A stretch of DNA of 64,000 nucleotides from Thunnus maccoyii (lineage: Eukaryota > Chordata > Actinopteri > Scombriformes > Scombridae). The translations under genes and the position numbers were made by a program. The notes under the pieces were generated by a model that saw only the letters and a list, made by a program, of their open reading frames with translations, made no database searches and had not been told where the DNA came from. Below are positions 30,755 to 43,324 of the stretch, piece by piece (position 1 is the stretch's first letter; the number at the start of each line of letters is the position of its first letter). The stretch spans positions 6,819,425 to 6,883,424 of the forward strand of contig NC_056546.1 of the NCBI RefSeq assembly GCF_910596095.1, in the 5' to 3' direction.

Positions 30755-30850
30755 CTCTGTTACTTAATAGACCATCTTTAAAGCACGAGATTTAACTGAC
30801 TTGCGGGTTGAAAAAGCTCTTGTTTTTACCGTTTGGATCTGACAGCCGCC
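30755..30850 (-). other. GPR155 noncoding first exon and promoter region (inferred)
   Basis: The 3' border at 30755 is a good donor (CAGAG followed by GTAAGC on the minus strand). The 5' limit is not defined; sequence around 30830-30870 is GC-richer and TATA-less. A three-codon upstream reading frame (ATG GTC TAT TAA) lies near the end of the exon. Assignment to GPR155 rests on position and the splice sites only. Confidence 0.45.
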
Positions 30851-30859
30851 GAGAGTGGC

Positions 30860-31370
30860 AACGCCCTGAAAAATGACTGACAGGCAGCTGAGCCAATGAT
30901 CGTCCAGGTTCACTTCAGCATCCAACTGTGATTGGATATGAAACGTGTAGTATGTGACAATGGGCTGTTCCATCCATGAGAGGGCAATTGACCTCAAAGC
31001 TTATTGAATATTTAATAAAAAATGTGATTACCAAAGGAAATAGCCGACAAGGTGAAGTGGTTTGTTATATTTTTTTCTATTTATTGGTTAAATAAGTTCA
31101 CATCATTTCTTCAATTTGAACAGCAGTGCCTAAAACACAGTAATGGTGAAGAAATTTATAATAGGCTATTCCCTTTAAATTCCTGGCTATTTTCATCACA
31201 TGGAATTTGCAGCATAATGTGACATAGGTACGGTGCTGCTTCTCTACCTAACAGACATCACATATTCGTTTCGATGGTCTTAATAACAGATAACAGGCAC
31301 TTTGAATGAAACTATGATGCTGAACAAGAATCATTTCATTAATTATATTGACCAAAGTTGAGAATATTAA
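30860..31370. other. Intergenic gap between GPR155 and tRNA-Ser
   Basis: AT-rich sequence with no gene, clear repeat or conserved element that I can identify. Confidence 0.45.
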
Positions 31371-31452
31371 CGCTGTGAGCAGGATTTGAACCTGCGCGGG
31401 GAAACCCCATTGGATTTCGAGTCCAACGCCTTAACCTCTCGGCCATCACAGC
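31371..31452 (-). tRNA. tRNA-Ser(CGA)
   Basis: This 82-nucleotide gene folds into a class II tRNA. The acceptor arm pairs GCTGTGA with TCACAGC, with discriminator G. The D-arm/A-box region is TGGCCGAGAGG and the anticodon loop CTCGAAA gives anticodon CGA (decodes UCG, serine). The long variable arm GGGGTTTCCCC is typical of tRNA-Ser. The T arm/B box is GGTTCAAATCC. It has no intron and no encoded CCA, as expected for a nuclear gene. It differs from the human tRNA-Ser(CGA) I remember at only a few positions. No oligo-T terminator of four or more T is visible just downstream on the minus strand. Confidence 0.95.
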
Positions 31453-31933
31453 CACTTACACAGTATTTTATGCTATAACATCAAATTTCTCTGAGTCTAT
31501 ATTTTGTTTGACCCCACGAGGATATATTATTTCTAACCAATACTCACAGCCAAAAGCTCAGTTAGACAGGTTTCTGAAATCAGTGTCACACTGCAAATAA
31601 TTGAGCTTCAGATCTAGAACTGCAAGGAAGGTGGATTTTACATGCAACAATATAAACTATAAAATGATTAAAGAATGACTGATGTGTCTAAATACTTGCT
31701 GTACCCTTACACTTACTTACAAGCAAATGTCCGGCAGGTCAAACAAAGTAGACATTTTGGTATCTTTTCTGTTGTACTCCACATAATCTTGTACAGACAT
31801 TTCTAATAGTTTTTTTTTAACTGCACACTGATTTCCAATTATGAAAAGTAAAATATCATTGTGCTATAACTTTGTCTTTAAAAAAGGAACTTTAATTTGA
31901 GCAAACTGACAAATCCACCAATTTTCCACTTAA

Positions 31934-32237
31934 AGGATACGTTCACAATGTCCCAAAGAGGGACTTTGGCACTGAAAAGACTGTAACGTTGAATGAAATC
32001 TACTTGATTTTGAAGCTTCATATTAGCTTCAGATAAACTTTTAAATAAATTTTCGCACAGAATGACGCTTGTGGATTTTGTCCCTCATCACTTACATTGT
32101 AAGTGCAATATGAAGGGATCTTCTGATGGTCAGTATGAACAGGAGGAATGATTATGGCAAGAAAAACCTATTTCAGTGCACATTTGGACACAGGACTATT
32201 GATTTAAGACAGACTTGAAAAATTGTGAACCTGTCAT
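31934..32237. mobile_element. MITE-A, internally deleted copy (304 bp)
   Basis: The element is flanked by TTAA on both sides (31930-31933 and 32238-32241). The left terminus AGGATACGTTCACAATG runs quickly into the internal CAAAGAGGGACTTTGGC block, so most of the left arm is missing. The right arm is complete (GACTTGAAAAATTGTGAACCTGTC). A second-generation deletion product is the simplest reading. Confidence 0.85.
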
Positions 32238-32241
32238 TTAA

Positions 32242-33135
32242 GAGTCCATTGAGTTTTTAGGAGATTAGTGTGAAAAGACCCCAAAATAATCCCTGCGTTC
32301 CTGGTAGATCATTTCTACTGGTGTTCCACTTCAACTTTTTGTATCTCATTCAGTTAGCCCGCAGGTGAACATTGGTCAACTCAGATATTTGGATTTTCTT
32401 CAGTTTTAGGTTAATAATGTCAAAATTACACAGCTAATCCCAATGCAGTGTATTGAAACCCTACAGCAAGCAAATGGATGGCTTACTCTCAACTCTATAC
32501 CACCATGAACAAACTGTGCGGCACTGTGTTCATAGAAGAACAATACTTTCAGGTAGTTGAGCTATTGTATCACCTGTAACAGCATCTACAGCAGCACAGA
32601 GGGCTACAACGGACCCACTGAGCTTCGAAAAAGTATCTGTGAGGTCCCTCATAACTTAAAGAGGAGCCTCGGTTTACGACAGTCAGTGACATTGAGCAAT
32701 TCATTTGATTCCACAGTGTTGCTGGGTGACTGTAAAAAAAAAAAAAATCAAAATACCATCATTAATGTGACAATATATTTCAGATGATAATTTGATGCTT
32801 ATAGATATTTACAGGAGAGAAAATCAAGAAATGATCATTAGAGGTTGTTGAGTAGTGTAAATTCTACAAATTACAGCATTTAAACTAAATCATATTATGT
32901 AACATAATATCCAAAATCCAAGACGGTTTGTATATCATGACACATTTTTGTATGAATGTTCTGCCCAGCTTTATTGCACAAAAATGTAAATGATGCATAT
33001 TGGTTATGTAATAACACAAAACAAATGACTTCATCTGTATTCTGATCAAATTATTGTCCTTTGTGCTGGAATGTCAAATTATTTATTTAAAATGTACAGT
33101 CAAATAAAAGAAAATTTCACCCGAGGTAGAGCACA
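32242..33135. other. Intergenic DNA between tRNA-Ser and the WIPF1 3' end
   Basis: No gene is recognised. A 76-codon plus-strand frame at 32557-32787 has no domain. The rest is AT-rich with no clear repeat. Confidence 0.45.
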
Positions 33136-34723
33136 AAAAGCATCTTAAAGCATTTTATTTATTGATGTAAATAGGTTTACTTCTGTTTGATTGTCTTTAA
33201 GAAAAGATTTCTTTGACCGACACATGAAGTTAATACAACACGTATACAAAAAGACCAAAGCAGTGCCGGGTGAAGCAACATAATACTGCACAGTTCTGAA
33301 ACATAACTTAAAATAATACAGTCCTCCAATACCACTTGATTAAATCACACAGATACATACACAGGTCCTTCATTGTAAGTCAAGGCAGCTTTTAACAAAA
33401 CAGGAAATGAAAAAAAAAAAATCAGTTCAACTGTAAACCAATGCTACCATAACCCTCATACAATGTCCGTTAAAACATAGTTTTCAAATCATAGACGTTA
33501 CATGCATGCACATATCACATATAACAATCAAATGAAAAGTACCTTTCAGTGGTTCCAACAGAAATGCACAGCTGTAAATACACATACTTGTGAAGGCACA
33601 TGTGGCTTTGGCAAATTAAACACCCGCGTTTCCCCTGATGGTTTATGCAGCAGTGGCAGGGCCATGTTTAGTTTAGTTCCATGTCTGTCTATGTATTATA
33701 GGAGGCTTCATTTTAATGATGTTATTATGACACTTTCTTATACTAAACATTCTAGACGTCCACTCGAGTTGCTGTATTGCTTCTGTTTTTACATTATCAG
33801 AGGTGATCCAATCCAGCTGAACAAACAGGGGAACCATATACATACAGATAATTTAAAGGCACAAAAGGCATCCCTGGCTAATTCCCTTAACTCTTTTAAG
33901 CAGCCTGAAATTACATTTAGAAAAAGGCACAATGGAAACACTAGCAAAAAAAAAATTTAACAGCTTCTCAACACCCCTGAGGAAGCCAAATGGTTGCATA
34001 ATAAACCCTGCAATATTGCGTCATTATTACCCTGGGACTTCAATGTTGACAGTAATCTTGCCAGAAGATGTTGATTTAGCTTCAGCTAATGCTGTCTGTG
34101 TAAACAGGCTGGGAAGGTCTAGAGTTTTATTCTAAACGTGCAGGTGGGTGGTGAAATATAACAGTCAGCGTGGAATTTGTGAAATCCATCAACAACTGTA
34201 GGTACGGGGATGAAAAAAAGTTTTCTGGGACTGGTGCTGGGAAGCATCTTCCACTGGAACATGGATTAGAGTCAATGTGGATAACGATGCGAAAATACTG
34301 TTCATAAGTGATTTATGTCTCACAGCAACCAGGTTGACGAAGCCCACCCAAAAACGCATCATCCAGCTGCAGCCATGCATGGTTGTAAACCTGCTTTTTT
34401 TTTTTCTTTTTTTCTTTTTTCTAGTGCCTTAGTTTTTTTTTCTTTTTATCTGAACACAGTATACCAGAGTATGAACACGCTTTGGTCCTTGAATGCGACC
34501 ATTCTGCTGCTATAGAGGCACGTGGGGTAAATTCCACACTGTGAGTCTGTTCTTTTACTTGGTCAACTGTACTTCAAGTCCATATTATAGTCCATACATG
34601 ATCCACATGCCGCAGGTCAAAGCACAATGAGCAAAACAGAGAGACAGAGAGAGGGAGAGAGGGAGAGAGAGACACAGGTAGGGAGACAGAGAAAGTAGTT
34701 CCAGGTGTTGTGATGCCTTTTCT
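33135..34723 (-). other. WIPF1 3' untranslated region (inferred)
   Basis: From the WIPF1 stop at 34724 to overlapping AATAAA signals on the minus strand (33154-33163) there is about 1.6 kb without a credible coding exon. A poly-pyrimidine patch lies at about 34390-34450 and a GA-rich patch at about 34625-34690. The extent is based on the polyadenylation signal only. Confidence 0.5.
33154..33163 (-). terminator. WIPF1 polyadenylation signal
   Basis: TTTATTTATT on the plus strand gives two overlapping AATAAA hexamers on the minus strand, about 1.56 kb beyond the stop codon. Cleavage is expected near 33135. Confidence 0.5.
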
Positions 34724-37700
34724 TCACCTGGATATAGGAGGAAGAGGAGGAGCTCCTCTCTCCTTCTTCCCAGAACCTGCAAAGAAGCAAAATACACAGG
34801 AGTTAGTGTTTGGTTTTTTTTTTTGTTTTCCAGAGGATATTTCATTTTCTTCCACAGGGGGGCACTATGTCACAATCCAGCTCTATTTACTTCAGGTTAA
34901 TATTCCATTTGTCTGTGTTTCCAAGATGGATCAAACAAAAACTTGCGAATGGAAAAGGTGATCAAATATGGGAATGTTAGCTCAAGTCAGTACCATCTAG
35001 CTTTTGAAATAAAACTGATTTCACTTGCATCTTGCAGTCTACTTTTGCACAGACAGGCCAGTAGAGTATGCATTTATGTACATTTCAGAAATACCACTGG
35101 ACAGCCTGCACAAAAGTCTAGTTGAAAGCAGGGCTCTATTTCTTAATTCCTGGAAAACAACACTTTGAACGTTGTATTTTTACCCAACATTGATGTAAGT
35201 GTTTTATGTGTATACAAGTTGTGTGTGTGCTTATGTGTGTCTGACCTTTGCCGTCAGTCTTGGCAATCTTGCTGGGGTAGGTCTTCTGGCAGGGCACGTA
35301 GGGTTCAGGTGGAGGAAAGTCCGACACTGGATGGAAACTGAACCGACACTCCCACTCATCTGTTGATGGACAGAAATAGAGGTCAGTGGATCCGTCCTGC
35401 ATCATTCTGACAAAACTCTCATGATACAATGACAAGGAATATCACTTGACACAATGCAAACAAAGATAAACATAAACAGAGGTCAGATTTTAAAAAAAAG
35501 AAATCATTGTATTTCAACACTGAATAGACAAATATCAATCAGTATTCTAAAAGTTTCATATCCAGAACTAACAAGAGTATGTCTTTGTATCTAAAATCTA
35601 TTCAAGAGCACTACATAGTCACAAAATACTGTGACAGACTTCAGAAAATGTGAGCTGCCAGATTGTTTCTGGGGCAAGGCACTCAGGGCTCTCCGTCACT
35701 TCTTGTCCCCACCATCTCCCAAATCAAACTTTCTCTTTTGGTGCAGTGGGATAAAAACAACAGGAACGGAGGTCAGTGGGTTCCTCTGACATAGTTGAAC
35801 AGAGCTGAACTTCTGGTAAAAACAACACTGAGGGCAACGAGTTTCTCTTGTAGAGACTAAGAGGGTACAGTCTTTGAAAAAGAGAGATCCTCAGCCTGCA
35901 CATATGGATTAATATATTAGACTTGTTTTGTTCAATGTCAGGGTTTTAATTTACCTAAACTTTACTATATATGCACTTATGCATCATTCTATTTTTGCAT
36001 CTTACCCTTTACTAGTGAAATACAGAGTTCCCAGGTTTACTTGGTCCCAAGCACTGTGTTCACTTCCTGCTCTCTATTTTCCCCCCAAATGGTTTCATCG
36101 ATACTCAATTAAACCAAACTTGCACCTTCTAGGATCTACTCACCCTGTATCTGGTTGTGGTGAGAGTTTTGGAAGCCGTTGCCCATGGGTGGCGGAGGAG
36201 GGGGGGCCCCTCCTGTCCCGGGCCTGTCTGGAGGGAGTGGGGGTCTACCGCCAGGTCCACCACGAGGGGGCTCTGGGCCTGGCCGACCGAGAGGAGAAGG
36301 AGCTGGCGACGACCTCACACTTCCTCCACCCACGCCACGACCTGAGGGAGGAGGGGGAGGAAGGGGCCCTTTGGAGGTAGACATAAAATTGACATGTTAG
36401 CTGATGAGAGAAGAAGTGAATTTTTTATGATACTGATACCACATTAAAATTAGCTTCCGTCACAGATGTGTGGGTAAAACTGTGAATGAGATTTGAATAT
36501 GGATATGGATTTTATACAGCAGTAATCCATAGTTTAATCAATCAATCAAGGCTACTAACCTGTACGTGCGGAAGACTGGTTCCTTCCAAGAGATGGCGGC
36601 CTCTCGTTCGGTGGGGGAGGGAGAGGTCCTGTCCGGCCATGCGGTGGACCTGAAGGGCTGGTGAGGAGAAACACTTACACTTAATCTACACAATAATTAT
36701 ACAGTATTGTAGTAAAAAAAATCATGCTAAACAGAGAGCACGCAATTAATCAGATCTGGATGGCTCCCATATGTTAATGCACTTAAGTGTATAAAGCAAG
36801 ACGGAACTTTAAAAAAACAACTTTTTTAACAGGTCTAGTTTTTTTTTCTTTTTAAAAGGGGACTGTTCTTTTCAGAGGGAGGCTACATGAAGAAGTTTGC
36901 ATGATGTGTAACCTACTGCATCACAGAACAGCTATTAGATCTAAATCTATGCAAACTTTGACACAGCCACCAACGTAAGTTCAACAATCAAGAGCATTCT
37001 CTCATCGTCTGATGCCTGATAAGAAATGTGTACATACCTGGTCTCAATGCTAATCATACCACTAACAACTGACAGATAAAGTTTTACCAGTACCTGCTAA
37101 GTGAGCTGTTCCTTTGAGGAAGACGAGGGATGTTGTGATCATCCCCTCCAGCTGGGGAGGGTGGGAGAGGAGGAGGGCCCGGTCGGCCCGGTGGGAGAGG
37201 CGGCGCACCCCCACCAGTGGAGGAACGAGAAGAGGGGGAAGAGACAGAGGAAGGCGGTTTGGAGTTGACAGAGGGAGGAGGAGGGGGAACATCGCGGGGC
37301 ATAGATGGCCGATGACCTCCCAGAGGAGCTGGTGGTGGTGGAGGCCGGTCGTCAGGAAGTGGGGGCCTCCCTCCAGGAGCTGGCGGTAAAGGAGGTCGGC
37401 TGCTGTTTGGGGGTGGAGGAGGAGGCCCGGAGAAGCCCGCTCGTGGGCCAGGGGAAGAGCCTCCTGGCGGTGGGGGGAGAGGCCCGTGCCTCCCTGGTGG
37501 AACACTAGGAGGTGGAGGTCCAGAAGAAGCATGGCTGGGTCTGGGTCCTCCGGGGAGTGACGGCGGCGGTGGGCCCCCACGAGACAGGAAGCTCTGGTTT
37601 GGTCGAGGTGTGTTGGGTACGGGAGGAGGGGGGCCTCCTGGAGTGTCTTGTCTTGAGAGATTCGAGCGGCCCTTGGGAATATCAGGGACGTTGCTACGGA

Positions 37701-39372
37701 AACCAGCAGGGGCTCCCGGGAGTTTAGGTGGGCCAGAGGGGCTTCCACCTCCACCGAAGGGGCTGGGGCCACTAGAGCGGCCTCCTGGGGGGAGCATAGG
37801 TGCTCGACTGGGTCCTGAGTCTGGAGGAGAGAAAAGGCAATTGTAAAGTTAACTATGTTACAGGTGCTTTGACACTACTAGACACGATGCTTTTTGTATT
37901 GTTGTTGTTAATATTATTTTATTTTTTTTACCAGAGGAGTCTCTGTTTGTTGCAGACCTCAGTTTTGGCATCCCTCCTGCGAACAGGCCACCTAAACCAC
38001 CAGGAGCGCCACCACCAAAACCTCCTCCGCCACCTCCACCTCCTCCACCTCCACCTCCTCCTCCTCCACCGCCACCACCACCTCCTCCTACTCCTCCACC
38101 TCCTTTGGGTTCTGAGAGGACAAGCAAAAATTATTAACATAATTGTTTGATGCACATTTGTATACAGATAAGTTACTATAAGATACTAAGTTAGCAAGAC
38201 TACCTTTGTCACCTAGCTATAAACCAAATTTCCCCTTTAGGAACAATAAAGATGGGCATTATGAGTGGTACTGAAGTGGTCTTGGCTTACTGTCCAATAA
38301 GGGTCCACTGCGGTCATTGGTAACAGCCTTCTTTAGTTTGGCGCCTTTACAAATGTCAGACAACAGAGCGTTCCTTCCCTTCGGACTCGGCCTCTCTGTG
38401 TTGGCCTGAATCACAAACACACATATACATACATGGATATATAGTCACTGAGACAGAGTAAAGCTGAAGAAAACACACACATGAAGGGGAAAAAAACAAT
38501 GGACTTTATTGATCTTCAAGACAGTGAAATTAAGATTTTTTTTCAGTTTTAATATTTTGCCCCTGTGTTAATTGTTCAGTTATCTCTTATGCCAAATATA
38601 GGTCAAAAAATCCTTTTTGAGTATTTTTCTGGCCTCTTCCTATAAACTGTATGTTTGATGACTCATCTTGAATTCAGGTGTGTATACAAAACTGTATCCA
38701 TTCAGTATGGATTTTTGCGACAAGCTAACCACACCCATCACATAAAACTGCACTTGACCGCTTGTGTATAGTCGTAGCTAGCAGAGCAATATCACAAGGG
38801 GAGGTACGTGTCTTCATTTCCAAAAGAAAGTGGTTGAGTTTTGATTTACAACAACAGTCCAACTGCTCTGTATTGCACTGTAGCCGCTAAACCATGCTCA
38901 GCTTTAAAAGGCCAATCAAATCTGAAGGATTTGATTAAAATCCCTCTTATAATTCTACATCATCCAAATATTCAATTTCCCTTCCAAATACATCAGAAGC
39001 TAAAGATGTTCTGACTTCCGTTTTACTGTGACTTTAAACGTGTTACATCAATTTAAACCATAAAAAAGGGGGATGCAGATTAGAGTGTGTAGGTAAAACT
39101 GTGAATGAACGATAACAGGCAGTGACTGGAGGATCACACAGACCAAACAGTAGGAGAAAGGTGTTTGGTAGCAACGGTCAGTATGTTATGACATGATTTG
39201 TCCACAAGATAGCTCTGCTGAGCAGGGTCAAAAGGACAGAAGTTACTGGACTGAGAGATAGACAAGACAGACAGACAGATAGAGAGAAAGAGAGACAGAC
39301 AGAATGACTTACAACAGCAAGGGAGGGAGGAGGGGGAGGCCCTGGGGGTGGTGGGGGAGGCGGGGCAGGCAT
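34724..39372 (-). CDS. WIPF1: WAS/WASL-interacting protein family member 1 (523 aa, eight coding exons)
   Basis: Coding exons in transcript order are 39372-39313, 38405-38291, 38111-37932, 37820-37094, 36657-36560, 36368-36144, 35359-35246 and 34776-34724. They total 1572 bases. The protein binds actin and stabilises WASP/N-WASP, controlling Arp2/3-driven actin assembly. It opens with a verprolin proline run ([20 protein letters not shown]). A WH2 motif follows ([20 protein letters not shown], about residues 29-48). A glycine run, a long proline-rich region with many profilin/SH3-type PPPPP and PPLPP motifs, and a C-terminal WASP WH1-binding segment ([21 protein letters not shown], about 469-489) complete it. 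The end is [11 protein letters not shown]. Human WIPF1 is 503 aa with the same order. Phase is consistent across all introns. The 5' UTR part of the first coding exon extends to an acceptor at 39415. The neighbour GPR155 is the same as in human. Confidence 0.96.
37950..38105 (-). repeat. Polyglycine-coding GGN tract in WIPF1
   Basis: WIPF1 coding exon 3 contains a run of GGN codons encoding four glycines, a valine, then about 23 consecutive glycines, and FGGG. The third base varies (GGA, GGT, GGC, GGG mixed), so it is not a simple DNA microsatellite. Human WIPF1 also has a glycine-rich stretch here, but interrupted by Phe and Ser. Confidence 0.85.
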
Positions 39373-39415
39373 CTTCCTCTCTCCACTTCACTCTGTCTGC
39401 ACTGGGCGCTGTACC
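39373..39415 (-). other. WIPF1 5' UTR portion of the first coding exon
   Basis: A splice acceptor (CTCTATCAG on the minus strand) precedes 39415. The 43 bases between it and the ATG carry no upstream ATG. This shows that at least one noncoding exon lies further upstream. Confidence 0.7.
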
Positions 39416-41119
39416 CTGATAGAGAGACGATACACACACATAAGAAAATTGGGCAATAAGAAAAATCAAGCACCCCAGTACTGACAGATATTTCAGCTTC
39501 TGCAGCGCTTCCCAAATTAGAAATCGAGGTCCTCAAGGCAGCTCTAATGTGTCCCAAAAAAAGTTTTATGACCATTTAAAGCAAGCAGAAACTACCACAG
39601 CTGAATGCTTACGCAAAAGCAAGAGAGCCTTAAGTTGCATTTCCTCTAGTGGCAACTATTTGCTGGCATCTGACTGTATTGAAATGACTGGGAAAACCCT
39701 GAACCTTTCTGTAGAAATAAAAAGTCTACATATTTTGTCCACGTAAGGCGCTGGTTACAGTGGTTACTTTCACTTCCTTAAATGAGTTCTAGTGACAAGT
39801 TTGAGAAGCTAATTTTTACGGCTTGCAGGATACAGATTGACATTTTAAGGGGTTATCTGCTTGACTGGCACAGATCTCAGCCCATCACATTCAGCTGTGG
39901 TGGTTGCTGCTTGCTCGCCGCACCTAAGCTCCGCCCAGGCTTTATCTCGCGCCACAAATAAGGAATTTCCAGCTTTAGTAATGGCCAAGATGTTGGCGTG
40001 TGGTACACCCAATTTTAGGGTTCAAAACATCCCCTCAGAGTAATATTAAATATATGATGTCACAGATGTTGTGCCTGAAAAGATACTTCTGGAGGGTGCA
40101 AAATTACAAAACTGAAAGTTGCAAAATCTCACAAATATGTCTCAGAGTGTGAAATTGTGTGAATTTTGCAAGATGTGTTCCTTAAATAGTGGTTTCCTGG
40201 AGGAACTAGAAATAAAGATATGGTAGGCATAGCTTGTGCAAAATACATAATGCTCAGATTAAAATATGAGAGCAACAACAATAATTTATATCAGCTGATA
40301 GTGAGCTTGCACGCAATGACAGACTTACAATAAATGATTAATCAAGCAGGAACTTGAGTGTGAAGTTCCGCAAAACAAGACTTCAAAACACACAAAAACA
40401 CAAAGACTGATAACCAGCTGCTGTTAGCAACTACCCCTTTCTAATACAACGTCACATAATCCATGCGTGTAATATACAGAGCAACACAAAGCTAAGTTTC
40501 CATTTTGTTAAAGCTGCACTAAGCAAAATATGCATGTAAAAATACAAAAATGTCCTCCTCCCTGATTAAGATGGCGTTGGTATAACCACTGGCAGGAAGC
40601 AACACATTTTATCACATCACATTTTATTAATTAACCGACACAGGCCTGTAATATTTTAGACGAGCTTTTAGAGTAACTGTACACAAAACTGCTGCTCCAC
40701 TGTTAACGTTTCAGCATGTTACACTTTTGGTCACATCCCAATAAGTGAAGTACAAGCAGGTCTGCAACTGACAGCTGATGGAAAAACTCCTGCACTGACA
40801 TCACTGCTTCAGCTGGGGCCAGAAGAGCAACATGGATGAAAGCTTCATCCCACAGAGAGTAGTGCAGCAGCAGCTGTCTGATCTGATTGATTCTGCATGG
40901 AGTTCCACTTTAAACCATTGATTTAGGTAGTTTTGTTACCATATAAGATTTTACAATGGGGGCTGCTTCAAAGTACATCTTTGGAATTGGAAGAGATACT
41001 TCTGTAGATCAGGACCAAAAGAGAAAAATATAACACATTATCTGCATTTAAAAGATAATATAAACATACAAATATTTACATGACATAAATACCAAAAACA
41101 CAACCTGTATTAGACTGAC

Positions 41120-41635
41120 CCAAAAACTCTGTGCAAAAAGTTTTAGGCACTTTAGATGTTTAGATTCTTATCCATTATGCAATACCATCAGGATGGCGTC
41201 CAATAGGTCCCAGATTTATTCTGCAGCATGACAACGACCCCAAACATGCAGCCAAGCAGTCATACAGAACTACAGTATATTCAGCAATGAGAAGAACAAG
41301 GAATCCTGCAACAGATGGTTTGGCCCCCCCAGAGCCCTGATCTCAACATCATGGAGCCAGTCTGGGATTAACATGAAGAGACAGAAGCAGCTGAGACGCC
41401 GAAATCCACAGAAGAACTGTTGCAACTTCTCCAAGATGCAGGAACAACCGACCTGCCGAGTACCTGAAAAACTGTGTGCAGGTGTACCGAGGAGAACTGG
41501 TGCTGTTTTAAAGGCAAAGCTGCCTGCACCAAATATTGATTTCATTTAGGTTTCTTCTGTTTACTGAACTTTGAATGAATTATTTGATAAATAAAAACTG
41601 TAAATGGCATTATTTTTTTAAAGCATCCAACTGTA
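41120..41635 (+). mobile_element. Internally deleted Tc1/mariner element, second copy
   Basis: The plus strand encodes a C-terminal Tc1 transposase remnant with the second Asp region (ILQHDNDPKHAA-type) and a segment reading PQSPDLNIMEPVWD. The left end (CTCTGTGCAAAAAGTTTTAGGC) and the junction string CACTTTAGATGTTTAGATTC are the same as in the copy at 8189-8704. The outer bases are decayed, so both borders are approximate and the TA duplication is not clear. Confidence 0.8.
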
Positions 41636-43032
41636 TGAGTGATGCCATGCTTAGTGTAAAGCCAAACTGATTATCACTCATGAAGATAAGCAGTTTTGAA
41701 TCAATTTCATGCCATTAGTTTCACTTGTTTTACCTTTCATTAATAGAGGTAGCTGCACTGAGATCAAAGAGGTCAGGTCAGGTAGAGCTAAATGAAATAG
41801 GAAACCAGTTAAACGGCAAGAACAACAAGCGCGATAAAAACCGCACATTACAGACTCCGTCACACATACGCTCACATGTTCACACTCACATTGAGATCAG
41901 CCTCTTTCCCCTCACACAAACGCTTATACAGCTCGGCCTCTCACTTTATTTTAAGTCACACACACATACAGTCAGACCATCCTCTAGGGGCCTCTTACTT
42001 CCTGTAGCTGCTGACAAACAGGAAGTCACCACGCGGCTCCAGCACCGCAGCCATCCGGCAGCCAGGATGATGATACCTCTCCATCTGAGCTATGCGTCAT
42101 TTTGATATTCTCCTCATCCCGCTCGCTTTCTTCATCTCAACTGTGCATCAATCTCATGCTCTCCTTCACACTGCATTCGTTTATCAGCTATTCTTCCTCC
42201 CTCCTTCGCTCGCTTTTCATCTTCTTGAAGTTTATCCTCGTATGCTCGATCAGCCTCCTTCACTCACGCTGTTCCTCAAAGTTCACCCTGTGACTTCTCC
42301 CTCATTATCTTATCTTACTTTCCCTGCATGGTCTGCCACCATCAATATCTCAAAGTCAAACAGACTGAGATTTTGTCTCTTTCTTCTCCTCTGAACATAA
42401 CTAACAGTTTCCACTGCTCAGAGAAAAAGCATTCACATCTTCTGGTGAATGCAGTTTACAGTACGCTGTAAAAAATTTACAGAAGCAAAGGAACAGAAGA
42501 AAGCTTGAATGTGCGGCAGCTTAAACTTGGCCTCTGTCCAAGAATGACACCAACATCTGAGCGGTTACTCAGGCCTGAGCATCTAAGTCCAACCCAGTTG
42601 TTTCAATTTGTGCCCAAACTGAAACTGGTTTTGAGTGGTGCAGCATTTTTGCAGACCAAAAACTGATAAAACTGACTGCCTAGAAAGTATAATACTAAAA
42701 GTTTAGCAACATGTAAGTGGAGCAATTTTGAAGAATATTTCTGAGCGATAGCCAGAGCGAAATGATTCCATTTAAAATATAATTTCATAAAAGCTAATGA
42801 TCAAACCTGACGAAGCATGGATGTGAAACAAATTGTTCGCACCACACAACTTGTTGGTGGCGTGTGGTTGGGCTTGTTTACACGTTAAATATTTTTAGAA
42901 TGTTTCGTGTTAGAGGTTTCTCACCTTATTTCAGCATTTTTCTTGCACGTAGTGCAGTTTAACGAACATGTTTGTCAAAGCAGATTCTGATATAAATATT
43001 TTTAGATTGAAGGCACAAACATATGTCTGATA

Positions 43033-43324
43033 CAGGGCTGCAACTAACCATTATTTTCATTAACGATTAATCTGCTGATATTTTTCCTCGATCACTGTTT
43101 CCAACAGCACAAGGTGACATCCTCAAAACAGTCCGCAACCCAAAGATATTCAGTTTACTTTCACAGAAAAACTAAAGAAACCAGAAAATATTCACATTTG
43201 AGAAGCTGGAACCAGATAAGTCTTAGAAAAATGACTGAAAACAATTAATCAATTATCAAAACAGTTGGCTGTTAATTTAATAGTTGGCAACTAATCGATT
43301 TATCGACTAATCGTTGCAGCTCTA
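43033..43324. mobile_element. hAT-type MITE, best-preserved copy (292 bp)
   Basis: The termini are CAGGGCTGCAACTAACCATT and, at the other end, AATCGTTGCAGCTCTA, giving an inverted repeat of about 12 bp with one or two mismatches. The flanks are GTCTGATA (43025-43032) and GTCTAATA (43325-43332), a 7-of-8 match that fits an 8-bp target duplication. An 8-bp duplication and CAGGG termini are hallmarks of hAT elements. Five other copies occur in the window. No coding capacity. Confidence 0.8.

Noticed and set aside
34848-34866. Second CTCF-like string (CCACAGGGGGGCACTA) near the last WIPF1 exon
   Set aside because: It has a mismatch at a core position and lies in an intron without other support, so it was not listed as a feature.
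36136-36400. Open frames on the plus strand antisense to WIPF1 coding exon 6
   Set aside because: They are shadows of GC-rich proline and glycine codons on the minus strand. The minus frame has splice sites and WIPF1 similarity; the plus frames do not.
37062-37772. 236-codon alternative minus-strand frame overlapping WIPF1 exon 4
   Set aside because: Out of frame with the spliced WIPF1 reading. The other frame joins its neighbours in phase and has the proline-rich WIP sequence.
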